NCBI RefSeq assembly: GCF_004345365.1 | Contig: NZ_SLVF01000006.1 | Span: 434,001 to 498,000, forward strand | Direction: 5' to 3' | DNA length: 64,000 nucleotides | DNA from: Kribbella sp. VKM Ac-2568 | Lineage (GTDB): Bacteria > Actinomycetota > Actinomycetes > Propionibacteriales > Kribbellaceae | In this document: piece by piece, positions 17,266 to 26,417 of the stretch | How the letters are laid out: each line of letters starts with the position of its first letter | How positions within the stretch are numbered: the first letter of the stretch is position 1 | Translations under genes and position numbers: made by a program | Notes under the pieces: generated by a model | Databases searched by the model: none | Seen by the model: the letters and a program-made list of their open reading frames with translations, nothing else | What the model was told of the DNA's origin: nothing

Positions 17266-18501
17266 ATGAGAAACCGCTGGAGCTTTGCGCTGGGCGCCGC
17301 ACTGCTCACCACTGCGACCGTGGCACCGGGGCTCGCCGCGGCCGAGTCAGGTCCGGCTCCGGGTGTGCCCCGGGTCGGCGCTATCCCCCGGCCTGTCACC
17401 TCGGCCGCCCAAGCGCAAGGAGGTCCGGTCGGGAGCTCCGGTCGGCAGGACTGCGCCACGGTGCGAACGCAATGGTCGGCGGAAGCTCGGCCGCAGGCGG
17501 ACCCGGAGGCTCTGCTGAATGCCTACAGCGACTCGGGCCAGGGCTGGACCGGCGGGGACAGCACCTACTCGGTGAAACTCCCCGGCGGTCGCACGGCCTG
17601 GATCTTCTCCGACACCTTCCTCGGCTCGGTCAACCCCGACGGCAGCCGGCCCACCACCACGCCGTTCATCAACAACTCCTTCGTGGTCCAGCGCGGCAAC
17701 TCGGTCAAGACGGTCACCGGCGGCACGGTGACCGAGCCGACCGCACTGGTCCCGCCGCCCTCGAACGGCTGGTACTGGTTCGGAGCCGCCGGCACCAGCA
17801 AGGCGGGCCAGAATCTCGACGTCACCGCCCTGCGGTTCGAGCGGACCGGCACTGGCCAATGGGACTGGCACTGGGCCAGCAACTACCTCGCGCGGTTCGA
17901 CAGCGAGACGCTGAAGCTGCAGAAGCTGATCCCGCTTCCCTCCGCCGCCAACATCCAATGGTCCGCGTGGTTGCTCCGCGACGGCGGCTACACCTACGTG
18001 TACGGCGTGGAGGACCTCGGCGCCTCGAAGTACGAGCATGTCGCCCGGGTCCGTGGTGACGATCTGGCGGCGAAGCCCTGGCAGTACTGGACCGGTAATG
18101 GCTGGTCGGCAGACGAGACGGCGTCGGCTCGCGTGCTCGAGGGTGTTGCCAACGAGCACAGCGTGACCCGCTGGGGTGACGGCTACCTGCTCGTCACGCA
18201 CGACACCACCGAGCTGTTCAGCAAGCGGGTGCTCGGCTACTTCTCCTGCTCGCCGACCGGGCCGTTCGTGAATCCGGTCGAGCTCTACCAGACGCCCGAG
18301 ACCGGTGCCACCGGCAGCTACGGGGATGCGGACATCATCACCTACAACTCGCACGACCATCCCGACCTGCGGCGGGGCAACCGGCTGCTGGTCAGCTACA
18401 ACGTCAACAGCCTGGACGCCAACAACGACCTGTACGCCGACGTGAGCATCTACCGGCCCAGATTCGTCGAGGTCGCCCTGACTCAGAGCGGCACCCGATG
18501 A
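17266..18501 (+). CDS. Secreted propeller-like protein (DUF4185/DUF5005-like)
   Basis: 411 residues from ATG 17266, with GAGGAG at 17251. Sec signal peptide 1-29 (cleavage after AAA). The mature protein is Trp/Tyr-rich with repeated motifs such as YSVKLPGGRTAWIFSDTFLGSVNPDGSR, NNSFVVQRGN and WYWFGAAG. This is the pattern of five-bladed-propeller, GH43-like proteins annotated DUF4185 or DUF5005 in Actinobacteria. The motif SDTF may carry a catalytic Asp. It probably binds or cleaves an extracellular glycan. It heads the sugar locus and overlaps the GntR gene by ATGA. Confidence 0.7.
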   Translation: MRNRWSFALGAALLTTATVAPGLAAAESGPAPGVPRVGAIPRPVTSAAQAQGGPVGSSGRQDCATVRTQWSAEARPQADPEALLNAYSDSGQGWTGGDSTYSVKLPGGRTAWIFSDTFLGSVNPDGSRPTTTPFINNSFVVQRGNSVKTVTGGTVTEPTALVPPPSNGWYWFGAAGTSKAGQNLDVTALRFERTGTGQWDWHWASNYLARFDSETLKLQKLIPLPSAANIQWSAWLLRDGGYTYVYGVEDLGASKYEHVARVRGDDLAAKPWQYWTGNGWSADETASARVLEGVANEHSVTRWGDGYLLVTHDTTELFSKRVLGYFSCSPTGPFVNPVELYQTPETGATGSYGDADIITYNSHDHPDLRRGNRLLVSYNVNSLDANNDLYADVSIYRPRFVEVALTQSGTR

Positions 18502-19202
18502 GCACGTCCGGTGGCGTCGTACGGCGCAGCCTGCTCGACGACCTGGCCACGTCGATGCTGGCCCTGATCGCCGACCGGCGGTTGTCGTCCGGCGACCAGT
18601 TCGAGTCGGTCCGCTCGCTGGCCGACCGGTTCAAGGTCGCCGTACCGACGATCCGGGAGGCGCTGCGCCGGCTGGAGGCCACCGGCGCGGTCGAGTTGCG
18701 GCACGGCTCCGGGGTTTACGTCGGCCAGCACATCGGGCGGCTCATCCTGGCCAATCCGCTGGCTCCGACGCCGTCCGGCGACCGCCTGGTGGAACTCCTC
18801 CAGGCCCGGGCCCTGATCGAACCGCCGGTCGCCGCCCTGGCTGCCCGGCTCCGCAGCGAGGACGCGCTGGAGCGGATGGACGGCCACCTGGCCGCGGCCG
18901 AGGAGCTGATCGCATCCGGCGATCACGCCGGCCTCGCCGAGGTCAACATGGCGTTCCATCGGTCGCTCGCCCAGGCGTCCGGGAACGCGACGCTGGCCGA
19001 GGTGGTCGAGTCCGTCACCGTCGTCAACGTCCGCGAACAGCTGGAGATACTCCACATCCACGGTGATCGGCAGACCGATCTGCAGGAGCACCGGGCCATC
19101 CTCGAGGCGGTCCGGGCCGGCGATGCCGAGCTCGCCGAACGCCTCACCCGCGAACACCTGGACGGCGTCCTCGCCGTCATCGAACGTGCCGCCCACCCCT
19201 GA
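18498..19202 (+). CDS. GntR family regulator, FadR/FCD subfamily
   Basis: 234 residues. N-terminal winged helix (about 10-75: DDLATSMLALIADRRLSSGDQFESVRSLADRFKVAVPTIREALRRLEATGAVELRHGSGVYV), then an all-helical FCD ligand domain (about 95-225) with the metal-site elements LIEPPVAALAA, MAFHRSLAQASGN and EHRAILEAVRAGD, plus a final REHLDG. Many FCD proteins sense organic acids or sugar acids, which fits the downstream dehydratase. It should repress the locus through the palindrome at 17227. Confidence 0.9.
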   Translation: MSTSGGVVRRSLLDDLATSMLALIADRRLSSGDQFESVRSLADRFKVAVPTIREALRRLEATGAVELRHGSGVYVGQHIGRLILANPLAPTPSGDRLVELLQARALIEPPVAALAARLRSEDALERMDGHLAAAEELIASGDHAGLAEVNMAFHRSLAQASGNATLAEVVESVTVVNVREQLEILHIHGDRQTDLQEHRAILEAVRAGDAELAERLTREHLDGVLAVIERAAHP

Positions 19203-19254
19203 CCGGGGCGGTGGGGTGGGGGCAGAAATGACACTGAGCTGAGAGGGACGCACC

Positions 19255-20556
19255 ATGTCACGCAGTACGTCGCACAACCATAAAACGAAGGCGCTGACCG
19301 CACTGGTCGTGGCCGCCGCGCTCGCCCTGACCGCCTGTGGTGGTGGTGGAGCTGGTGACTCCGCCGCCGGCAAGGGTGAGGACAAGCCGGTGGACTCGCT
19401 GAAGTTCTACAACGACAAGGGCGGCTGGAAGGACGCCTTCGTCCAGGTCGGCGCGGCCGGCAAGAAGGACATCGGAGTCGGCATGGAGCCGGTCGGCTAC
19501 TCCGACTCCAACGCCTACACCGCGTTCATCCGGTCCTCGTTCCGGACCAAGGAGAAGGCGGACCTGTTCACCTGGCACACCGGCAAGGAGCTGCAGGACC
19601 TGGTCGACCAGAAGCTGGTCGCCGAGACCACCGACCAGTGGACCAAGGCGATTGCCGACGGCAACGTACCTGAGCAGCTGAAGCAGTACTTCACCTACGC
19701 AGACAAGCAGTACTGCGTGCCGCTGAACGCCGGCTACTGGGTGATGTACTACAACAAGGCTGTCTTCAAGAAGGCCGGCATCACCCAGAACCCGAAGACC
19801 TGGCAGGACCTGCTCGCCGTCGCCGACAAGGTGAAGGCGGCCGGGGTGAAGCCGTTCTACCAGACCAACATCCTGTTCAGCTTCGTCTGGTTCGAGACGC
19901 TGCTGGCCGGCAAGGACCCGGACCTGTACGACGCCCTGGCCGCGGGCAAGGCGAAGTACACCGACCCGGGCGTGGTCGAGGTGATGAACGAGTGGAAGAA
20001 GATGATCGACGCCGGCTACTTCAGCGACCCGGGCTCGAAGACCGAGCCGCAGGCGCAGCTGAAGAGCGGCGACGTGGCGATGATCAACTTCGGCACCTGG
20101 TTCAGCGGCAACCTGAACACGCTGAAGATGAAGGCCGGCACCGACTACGACTTCTTCGTCATCCCGAATGTGAACCCCGCGCTGCCGAAGACCTCGATGA
20201 TCTTCGAGACCGGCCCGGTCTGCTCCGCCGCGCAGAGCGACCACGCCTCCACGGTGAAGAAGTGGACCGACTGGTGGGTCACTCCGCAGGCGCAGACCGC
20301 CTGGGCGAACTCCCGTGGCGACCTGTCGTTCAACCCGAAGGCCGAGGTCAAGGACCCGGGGCTGGCCGCGCTGAACAAGGATGTCGGCGGTGAGGGCTAC
20401 CGGTTGATCAACCGCTGGTTCGAGGCCACGCCGGTACCGGTCGCGAACAAGGCGCTCGAGGTGTTCGGCGCGTTCGTCACCAAGCCGGGCGACCCGATGC
20501 CGGGCCTGCAGAAGATCCAGGCCGAGGCGGACGCCTACTGGGCCAAGCAGAAGTGA
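19255..20556 (+). CDS. ABC sugar importer, substrate-binding lipoprotein
   Basis: 433 residues; lipoprotein signal with lipobox LTAC near residue 28. Family 1 extracellular solute-binding fold: GYSDSNAYTAFIRSSFRTKEKADLFTWHTGKELQDLVDQ in lobe 1, YCVPLNAGYWVMYYNKAVFKKAGITQNPKTWQDLLAVADKVKAAG at the hinge, and a Trp/Phe-rich lobe 2. It binds a mono- or oligosaccharide outside the cell and delivers it to the two permeases. The stop overlaps the first permease start (GTGA). Confidence 0.92.
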   Translation: MSRSTSHNHKTKALTALVVAAALALTACGGGGAGDSAAGKGEDKPVDSLKFYNDKGGWKDAFVQVGAAGKKDIGVGMEPVGYSDSNAYTAFIRSSFRTKEKADLFTWHTGKELQDLVDQKLVAETTDQWTKAIADGNVPEQLKQYFTYADKQYCVPLNAGYWVMYYNKAVFKKAGITQNPKTWQDLLAVADKVKAAGVKPFYQTNILFSFVWFETLLAGKDPDLYDALAAGKAKYTDPGVVEVMNEWKKMIDAGYFSDPGSKTEPQAQLKSGDVAMINFGTWFSGNLNTLKMKAGTDYDFFVIPNVNPALPKTSMIFETGPVCSAAQSDHASTVKKWTDWWVTPQAQTAWANSRGDLSFNPKAEVKDPGLAALNKDVGGEGYRLINRWFEATPVPVANKALEVFGAFVTKPGDPMPGLQKIQAEADAYWAKQK

Positions 20557-21482
20557 CCTCCTCGACCATCGAGCGGCCGGCGCCGGTCAAGAACCGCGCG
20601 TCCAAGCAGCGGTCGGCGCGGACGGGGGCCGGGTCGGCTCCGCTGTTCGGGCTGCCGGCCGCGGCCGTGGTGGCTCTGCTGCTGTACCTGCCGTTCCTTT
20701 GGACTACCTATGTCAGCTTCACCGACTACGACGGGCTGGCCTCGCCGGTCTGGTCCGGGCTGGCGAACTACAAGGCGATGTTCAGTGACCCGGATCTGAT
20801 CGGGGCGCTGGTCAACACGCTGCTGTGGGTCGTCGGCATGGTGACTCTCCCCGTGGTGCTCGGGCTGCTGATCGCAGTACTGACCTATGGGCATCGGTGG
20901 GGGACCTGGCTGCGGCTGCCGTTCCTGCTGCCGTACGCGATCTCCGGTGTGGCCGTCGGGGTCATCTGGGGATTCGTGCTGCAGCCGGACGGCGCGCTCG
21001 GGCAGGCACTCGGGTACTTCGGGCTGCCCGGCGCGCACACCGGCTGGCTGCAGGCCGGTCCGGGCAACACGCTGATGATGGTCGTGGCCGTCACCTGGCA
21101 GGCGGCCGGCGTGAACGCCCTGCTGTTCGTGATCGGGCTGCAGTCCATCCCGGCCGAGCCGCTGGAGGCCGCTCGGCTGGACGGCGCGGACGGGTTCAGG
21201 TTGTTCCTGCATCACCTCTGGCCGCAGCTGCGACCGATCACCACGGTCGTCATCGGTCTGTCGATCGTGGGCAGCCTCAAGACGTTCGACGTGGTGTGGG
21301 TGATGACGCAGGGCGGTCCCGGGACCTCGTCGGAGACGCTCGCCCTGTCCATGTACAAGGAGACCTTCGTGCTGAACGACTACGGCCAGGGCGCGGCGAT
21401 CGCGTTGTTCCTCAGCCTCGTCACGTTCGCCGCGTCGATCCTGTACCTGCGCTACCAGCTCTCGGACGGTGACTCGCGATGA
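20553..21482 (+). CDS. ABC sugar importer, MalF-type permease
   Basis: 309 residues from GTG 20553. Six membrane helices after a basic N-tail; the ATPase-contact EAA loop is EPLEAARLDGADGFRLFLHHLWPQL (about 205-230). It pairs with the next gene to form the channel. No ATPase gene is present in the locus; actinobacterial CUT1 importers commonly share an MsiK-type ATPase encoded elsewhere. ATGA overlap with the next gene. Confidence 0.93.
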   Translation: MTSSTIERPAPVKNRASKQRSARTGAGSAPLFGLPAAAVVALLLYLPFLWTTYVSFTDYDGLASPVWSGLANYKAMFSDPDLIGALVNTLLWVVGMVTLPVVLGLLIAVLTYGHRWGTWLRLPFLLPYAISGVAVGVIWGFVLQPDGALGQALGYFGLPGAHTGWLQAGPGNTLMMVVAVTWQAAGVNALLFVIGLQSIPAEPLEAARLDGADGFRLFLHHLWPQLRPITTVVIGLSIVGSLKTFDVVWVMTQGGPGTSSETLALSMYKETFVLNDYGQGAAIALFLSLVTFAASILYLRYQLSDGDSR

Positions 21483-22303
21483 ACAAGACCTCGTCCGGTC
21501 CGGTCCGGACGGCGATCCTCGTCGTCCTCGGGTTGATCTGGCTTGCACCGGTGTACCTGCTGATCGTGAACGCGTCCAAGGCAGTCGACGGGTACGACGC
21601 GGCCTCGGTGTGGAAGCCGTCCGGGTTCTCGCTGTTCGCGAACTTCGGGGACGCCTGGGAGAAGGCGGCGCTGGGAGACACCCTGGTGGCGACGACGCTC
21701 TACAGTGTGGTCGCGCCGGTGCTCGCGGTACTGATCGGCGCGGCCGCCGGGTACGCGATCGTGGTCCTGCGGCTGCGGCGCGGGTTCCTCTGGTTCGTCT
21801 TCATCTTCGGCGGCACCATCTTCCCGCTGCAGATGATCCTGATGCCCTTGTTCTCCGGCTTCGCCGACTCGGGGCTGTACGACACCCGGGTCGGCATGAT
21901 CATCGTCTACACGGCGATCAGCGTGCCGTTCTCGGCGTTCGTGATGCGCAACTTCTTCACCGGGATCGCCCGGAGCGTGTTCGAGGCCGCGATCGTCGAC
22001 GGCGGCGGGATGTTCCGGATCTTCCGCAGCATCTACCTGCCGATGGCGGGCAGTGCGCTGGCAGCCATCTTCATCCTGCAGGCCACCTTCGTCTGGAACG
22101 ACCTGCTGCTCGGTCTGACGCTGAGCCAGTCCGAGTCGGTGCGGCCGATCATGCCCGCGCTCACCGGGCTGCAGAGCACGTACGGCGGCGCTGCCCTGCC
22201 GACCGTCCTGGCCGGCGGGCTACTGGTGTCGCTGCCGACCGTCGTGCTGTTCCTGGCCGCCCAGCGGTTCTTCTCCCGAGGCCTCGCCCTCGGCCAGTTC
22301 TGA
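21479..22303 (+). CDS. ABC sugar importer, MalG-type permease
   Basis: 274 residues, six membrane helices, with the EAA loop SVFEAAIVDGGGMFRIFRSIYLPMAGSALAA (about 165-195). Forms a heterodimer with the preceding permease. The C-terminal FFSRGLALGQF is the usual MalG-like ending. Confidence 0.93.
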   Translation: MNKTSSGPVRTAILVVLGLIWLAPVYLLIVNASKAVDGYDAASVWKPSGFSLFANFGDAWEKAALGDTLVATTLYSVVAPVLAVLIGAAAGYAIVVLRLRRGFLWFVFIFGGTIFPLQMILMPLFSGFADSGLYDTRVGMIIVYTAISVPFSAFVMRNFFTGIARSVFEAAIVDGGGMFRIFRSIYLPMAGSALAAIFILQATFVWNDLLLGLTLSQSESVRPIMPALTGLQSTYGGAALPTVLAGGLLVSLPTVVLFLAAQRFFSRGLALGQF

Positions 22304-22313
22304 AAGGACATCC

Positions 22314-23081
22314 ATGTCAGAGGGACCACGCACGGTGGTCGTCACCGGTGGCGCCGCCGGCATCGGCCGCGGCGCGGTGGAACGCTTCGTCGCCGGTGGC
22401 GACCAGGTCGTCGTACTCGACCGGGACGCCGACGCACTGGCCGCCCTCGAGGGCGAGCTTGGCGTCCGTGGCATCACCGTCGATGTCGGCGATCGGGTAG
22501 CGCTGGCCGCGGCTGCCCAGCAGGTCGAAAGCGTCGACGCACTGGTGTGTGCCGCGGGCATCCAGCGCTACGGAACGGTGGTCGACACACCTCCCTCGGT
22601 CTTCGACGAGGTGATCGCGGTCAACGTCGGCGGCGTGTTCTTCGCCTGCCAGTCGTTCCTGCCACTGATCCCGCGCGGCGGCAGCGTGGTGGTCGTCGCG
22701 TCGGTCCAGGCGTACGCCGCGCAGCACGACGTCGCGGCGTACTCGATGGGCAAGGGGGCTCTGCTCTCCCTCGTCCGGGCCATGGCCGTCGACCATGCCG
22801 CCGAGGGCATCCGGGTCAACGCGGTCTGTCCGGGGTCGGTGGACACCCCGATGCTTCGGACGTCCGCGGCGCAGTTCAGCGGCGGCCGGTCGACTGATGA
22901 CGTGGTCGCGGAGTGGGGTCGCTCGCATCCGCTCGGCCGGGTGGCGACACCGGGCGAGGTGGCCGAGGTCATCCACTTCCTGGCCTCCCCGGCGGCGGCC
23001 TTCGTCACCGGTGCCGACGTGAAGGTCGACGGCGGGTTGACCGCTCAGTTGGCCGTCGTTCTGCCGGAGGACGGGCGATGA
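22314..23081 (+). CDS. Short-chain dehydrogenase/reductase
   Basis: 255 residues, SD AAAGGA. Classical SDR: TGGAAGIG cofactor loop (residues 11-18), CAAGIQ, catalytic Ser in VVASVQA, and Tyr-x-x-x-Lys in YSMGKGALL, followed by NAVCPGSVDTPM. The final 15 residues extend beyond the usual VDGG ending. In context it is likely a sugar dehydrogenase that oxidises the imported sugar before dehydration. ATGA overlap with the dehydratase gene. Confidence 0.88.
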   Translation: MSEGPRTVVVTGGAAGIGRGAVERFVAGGDQVVVLDRDADALAALEGELGVRGITVDVGDRVALAAAAQQVESVDALVCAAGIQRYGTVVDTPPSVFDEVIAVNVGGVFFACQSFLPLIPRGGSVVVVASVQAYAAQHDVAAYSMGKGALLSLVRAMAVDHAAEGIRVNAVCPGSVDTPMLRTSAAQFSGGRSTDDVVAEWGRSHPLGRVATPGEVAEVIHFLASPAAAFVTGADVKVDGGLTAQLAVVLPEDGR

Positions 23082-24304
23082 AGATCGTGGATGTCCGGGC
23101 GACGACGGTGACGATGCCGTTGGAGGCGCCCCTGCGGCACAGCAACGGCGCGCACTGGGGACGGTTCGTGCGGACGGTGGTCGAGATCGAGGCCGACAAC
23201 GGGCTGATCGGCCTGGGTGAGATGGGTGGTGGCGGTCAGAGCGCCGAGGACGCCGTCGCCGGCCTGAAGCCGTATTTGCTCGGCCATGACCCGGCCCGTA
23301 CCGAGGCCTTGCGCTGGATGCTCGCGAACCCGACCGCGAGCCTCTACAACAACCGCACCCAACTGCTGGCGGCGGTGGAGTTCGCATGCCTTGACCTGCA
23401 GGGCCGCGACCTCGGAGTACCGGTGCACGAACTGCTCGGCGGGAAGGTCCGGGACAACGTGCCGTTCGCCAGCTACCTGTTCTTCCGGCATCCGGCCGAC
23501 GACGGTACCGGCGAGATCCGTAATGCGGACCAGTTGGTGGAGCATGCTCGGGCACTGGTCGCCGAGCACGGGTTCAGCGTGCACAAGCTGAAGGGCGGGG
23601 TCTTCCCACCGGACTACGAGCGCGACTGCTTCCGGGCTCTGGCCGAGGCGTTACCCGGGCACCGCGTCCGGTTCGACCCGAACGGCGCCTTCGGGGTCGA
23701 GGAGGCGATCCGCTTCGCCCGGGGCATCGAGGATCTCGACAACGACTATCTCGAGGACCCCACCTGGGGGATGAACGGGATGCGCCGGGTGCGGGAGAAC
23801 ACCTCGATCCCGCTGGCCACCAACACCGTGGTGGTGAACTTCGAGCAGCTGGCCGCGAACGTCCGCGATCCCGCCGTCGATGTGATCCTGCTGGACACGA
23901 CCTTCTGGGGCGGGATCCGGGCCTGCGTCAAGGCGGCCGGGGTCTGCGAGACCTTCCAGCTCGGCGTCGCGGTGCACTCGTCGGGCGAGCTGGGCATCCA
24001 GCTGGCCACCATGCTCCAGCTCGGCGCCGTCGTACCGAACCTGTCCTTCGCGGCCGACGCGCACTATCACCACCTGCGCGACGACATCATTGCCGGCGGC
24101 AAGCTTCCGTACGTCGACGGCGCGATCGCCGTACCGGACGGACCGGGGCTCGGCATCGAGCTGGACCGCGACAAGCTCGCCGAGTACGCAGAGCTGTTCC
24201 GCGAGCTCGGCCCGTACCCCTATGACCGCGACCCGGCCCGGCCCGAGTGGTACCCGCTGCTGCCGAACACCGACTGGGCCGACCCCACCGAAGGACTCCG
24301 ATGA
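23078..24304 (+). CDS. Glucarate-dehydratase-like enolase superfamily enzyme
   Basis: 408 residues from ATG 23078. The enolase-superfamily active site is complete: Lys170 and Lys172 (HKLKGG), metal ligands Asp200 (RFDPNG), Glu226 (LEDPTW) and Asn249 (ATNT), Asp273, and the catalytic His300 (VAVHSSGELG). The Asn ligand and the KxK/His pair are those of the glucarate dehydratase branch, which dehydrates acid sugars to 2-keto-3-deoxy acids. The specificity loops differ from classic GudD, so the substrate could be another aldarate or aldonate. ATGA overlap with the next gene. Confidence 0.85.
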   Translation: MKIVDVRATTVTMPLEAPLRHSNGAHWGRFVRTVVEIEADNGLIGLGEMGGGGQSAEDAVAGLKPYLLGHDPARTEALRWMLANPTASLYNNRTQLLAAVEFACLDLQGRDLGVPVHELLGGKVRDNVPFASYLFFRHPADDGTGEIRNADQLVEHARALVAEHGFSVHKLKGGVFPPDYERDCFRALAEALPGHRVRFDPNGAFGVEEAIRFARGIEDLDNDYLEDPTWGMNGMRRVRENTSIPLATNTVVVNFEQLAANVRDPAVDVILLDTTFWGGIRACVKAAGVCETFQLGVAVHSSGELGIQLATMLQLGAVVPNLSFAADAHYHHLRDDIIAGGKLPYVDGAIAVPDGPGLGIELDRDKLAEYAELFRELGPYPYDRDPARPEWYPLLPNTDWADPTEGLR

Positions 24305-26364
24305 CCAGCACCGCCGTCCCCCGCAGTACGGACCTGTCCAGTGACGTGCTGACCCACACCTACGACGACATGTTCAACCCGCCCGGGCTGACCAACTTCC
24401 TCGGCACCGCGCAGGTCGACCTGGACGTGTTCGCCGTCCGCAGCATCAACTTCCCGCCGTACTCGCACGGCGACACCATCACCGGCCAGCTGTACGTCGA
24501 CGGACGACTGGCCCGCTCGTACGGCGGCCAGGTCGAGGTCGTCTGGCGGCCCGACCAGGTGGTCCGCAGTACCCGGATCGACGGGTTGTCGCTGCGCAGT
24601 ACGACCGCCTGCGCGCCGGGTCGCCCCGCGGTCGTCGTACAGCTCGAGGTGGAGGGGGAGCCCGGCCGGGAGGTACGGATCGGCTTGGCACTGGCCAGTA
24701 CGGCCACCCGGTCGCCGAGCGGCTGGTTGAGGCCGGAGCCGCCGTCGGAGCCGAACACTCTCACGGCCTCCGATGGCCGAGTCGCCTTGGTCGGAACCGG
24801 TGAGTCGGGCAGTGCGGTCAGCCTGCAGGGTCTCGACGTAGCTGGCGAGGTGCGCGGGCAGTCGATGGTCGAGGCGTCGGTGACTCTGGATGAGTCCGGC
24901 CGGACTCGGCTCGGTTATGTCCACGTCCTGGCGGGCGACCCTGCTGAGGCGACCAAGCATTACGACGCCTGCCTCTCCGACGTGGCCGCGGTCATCGCGG
25001 CAGCCGAGGAGACATGGGACAAGGCGCTGGCGGATGCATTCGATCCGGACAGCGACGGCTTCAGCGGCTCGCTGCCGATCCTGGAGACCTCGAACGAGGC
25101 GCTCCGGAAGCTCTACTGGTGGGGCGTGCTCGGCGTGGTGTGGTTCCGCCGCGACAACCCCGCCAGCGTGATCGGCCGGACGTACGACACCCTGATGCCG
25201 CGGTACTGGCAGACCACCACCTTCATCTGGGACTACAGCCTCTCCTCGTTGACCCACGCGTTGCTCGACCCGGTGCCGATGCGCCGGCACATCGAGCACT
25301 GGATCGACCTCGACACCCACGCGCACTTCGGCACCGAGTGGCTCACCGGCGGCCCGGTCGGCCAGTGGTACTCGGTCAACGATTTCGCGATGACCCGGCT
25401 GGTGCGGGACTACGTCAGGTTCACCGGAGACCAGGAATTCCTGGCCGCGGAGGCCGGCATGGACGCCAAGCGCAAGCCGGTGGCCGAGCACCTGCACGAC
25501 TGGGCGACCGCGTGGCGCGGGCTGCGGAAGGACCACGCGCTGGCCGACTACGGCGGCATCGACAACCTGCTCGAGTGCGTCAGCAGCTACGTTCACGAGG
25601 TTGCCAGCTTCAACGCGGCGAACGTGTGGTGCCTGCGGGTGGCGGCCGAGATCGCGGAGCAGGCCGGAGACCTGGACCGGGCCGGGCTGCTGCGCAAGGA
25701 GGCCGACGAGCAGGCAGGTCACGTCAACGAGCTGTACGCCGAGGGGACGGGCTTCTGGCATGCACGTCAGCCCGACGGCACCCTGCTCCCGGTCCGCCAC
25801 TGCTACGACTTCAACCTCATCGGTACAACGATGGCCGAGGACCTGTCGGAGACCCAGCGGGCCGAGATGGTCGAGTTCTTCCAGCGGGAGCTCCAGACGC
25901 CGACCTGGATGCGAGCCCTGTCGCCGTACGACGCGGACGCCGCCTTCAGCCTGCGGCCCGACCACCAGTGGAACGGCGCCTACCCGGCCTGGCCTGCCGA
26001 TGCCGGCCGGGCGCTGTTCGCCCTGGGTCGCGGTGATGTCGCGCTGGACTGGCTGCCGGGGTTGGCGAAGACCGCGAACCAGGGCCCGTGCGGTCAGGCG
26101 CACTTCGTCGAGGAGGCAGTTCCGGCGATGGCCGGTGGAGCCCGCAAGTCCCCGCCGCAGTTCCCGTACCTGATCGACTGGTCCTGCTCCTCGTCGGGCG
26201 CGTGGGTCAGCCTGGTGCTGGAGGGCGTGTTCGGGCTGAAGATCGGCCTCGACGGCACCGTCCAGGCGAATCCGCAGATCGCCGCGCTGGACCCGGATGC
26301 GCGCCTCCGGGGCCTGCGAGTGGGCTCACACACGTACGACGTCACCGCCGCCGGCCTTTCGTAA
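24301..26364 (+). CDS. Glycoside hydrolase-like protein with (alpha/alpha)6 barrel
   Basis: 687 residues from ATG 24301. An N-terminal beta-rich domain (about 1-230) precedes a helical barrel resembling MGH1-like/GH63-type enzymes: KLYWWGVLGVVWFRRDNPASVIGRTYDTLMPRYWQTTTFIWDYSLSSLTHALLDP, then WLTGGPVGQWYSVNDFAMTRLVRDYV and DHQWNGAYPAWPADAGRALF. Acidic residues in IWDYS and QWNGAYPAWPAD are candidate catalytic positions. There is no signal peptide, so it acts in the cytoplasm on imported oligosaccharide. Exact CAZy family uncertain. It is last in the operon and ends at a strong terminator. Confidence 0.75.
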   Translation: MTSTAVPRSTDLSSDVLTHTYDDMFNPPGLTNFLGTAQVDLDVFAVRSINFPPYSHGDTITGQLYVDGRLARSYGGQVEVVWRPDQVVRSTRIDGLSLRSTTACAPGRPAVVVQLEVEGEPGREVRIGLALASTATRSPSGWLRPEPPSEPNTLTASDGRVALVGTGESGSAVSLQGLDVAGEVRGQSMVEASVTLDESGRTRLGYVHVLAGDPAEATKHYDACLSDVAAVIAAAEETWDKALADAFDPDSDGFSGSLPILETSNEALRKLYWWGVLGVVWFRRDNPASVIGRTYDTLMPRYWQTTTFIWDYSLSSLTHALLDPVPMRRHIEHWIDLDTHAHFGTEWLTGGPVGQWYSVNDFAMTRLVRDYVRFTGDQEFLAAEAGMDAKRKPVAEHLHDWATAWRGLRKDHALADYGGIDNLLECVSSYVHEVASFNAANVWCLRVAAEIAEQAGDLDRAGLLRKEADEQAGHVNELYAEGTGFWHARQPDGTLLPVRHCYDFNLIGTTMAEDLSETQRAEMVEFFQRELQTPTWMRALSPYDADAAFSLRPDHQWNGAYPAWPADAGRALFALGRGDVALDWLPGLAKTANQGPCGQAHFVEEAVPAMAGGARKSPPQFPYLIDWSCSSSGAWVSLVLEGVFGLKIGLDGTVQANPQIAALDPDARLRGLRVGSHTYDVTAAGLS

Positions 26365-26373
26365 TACAGGGAG

Positions 26374-26404
26374 CTGACCGCCGGGCGTTGCGCCCGGCGG
26401 TCAG
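26374..26404. terminator. Terminator after the carbohydrate operon
   Basis: 14-bp perfect stem CTGACCGCCGGGCG (26374-26387) and CGCCCGGCGGTCAG (26391-26404) with a 3-nt loop. There is no T-run on either side, as is common in Actinobacteria. It sits between convergent genes. Confidence 0.8.
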
Positions 26405-26417
26405 GTGATGGTTGTGG

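Noticed and set aside
19255..22303. Missing ATPase as evidence of a broken ABC importer
   Set aside because: CUT1 sugar importers of Actinobacteria usually share an MsiK-type ATPase encoded elsewhere; both permease EAA loops are intact.
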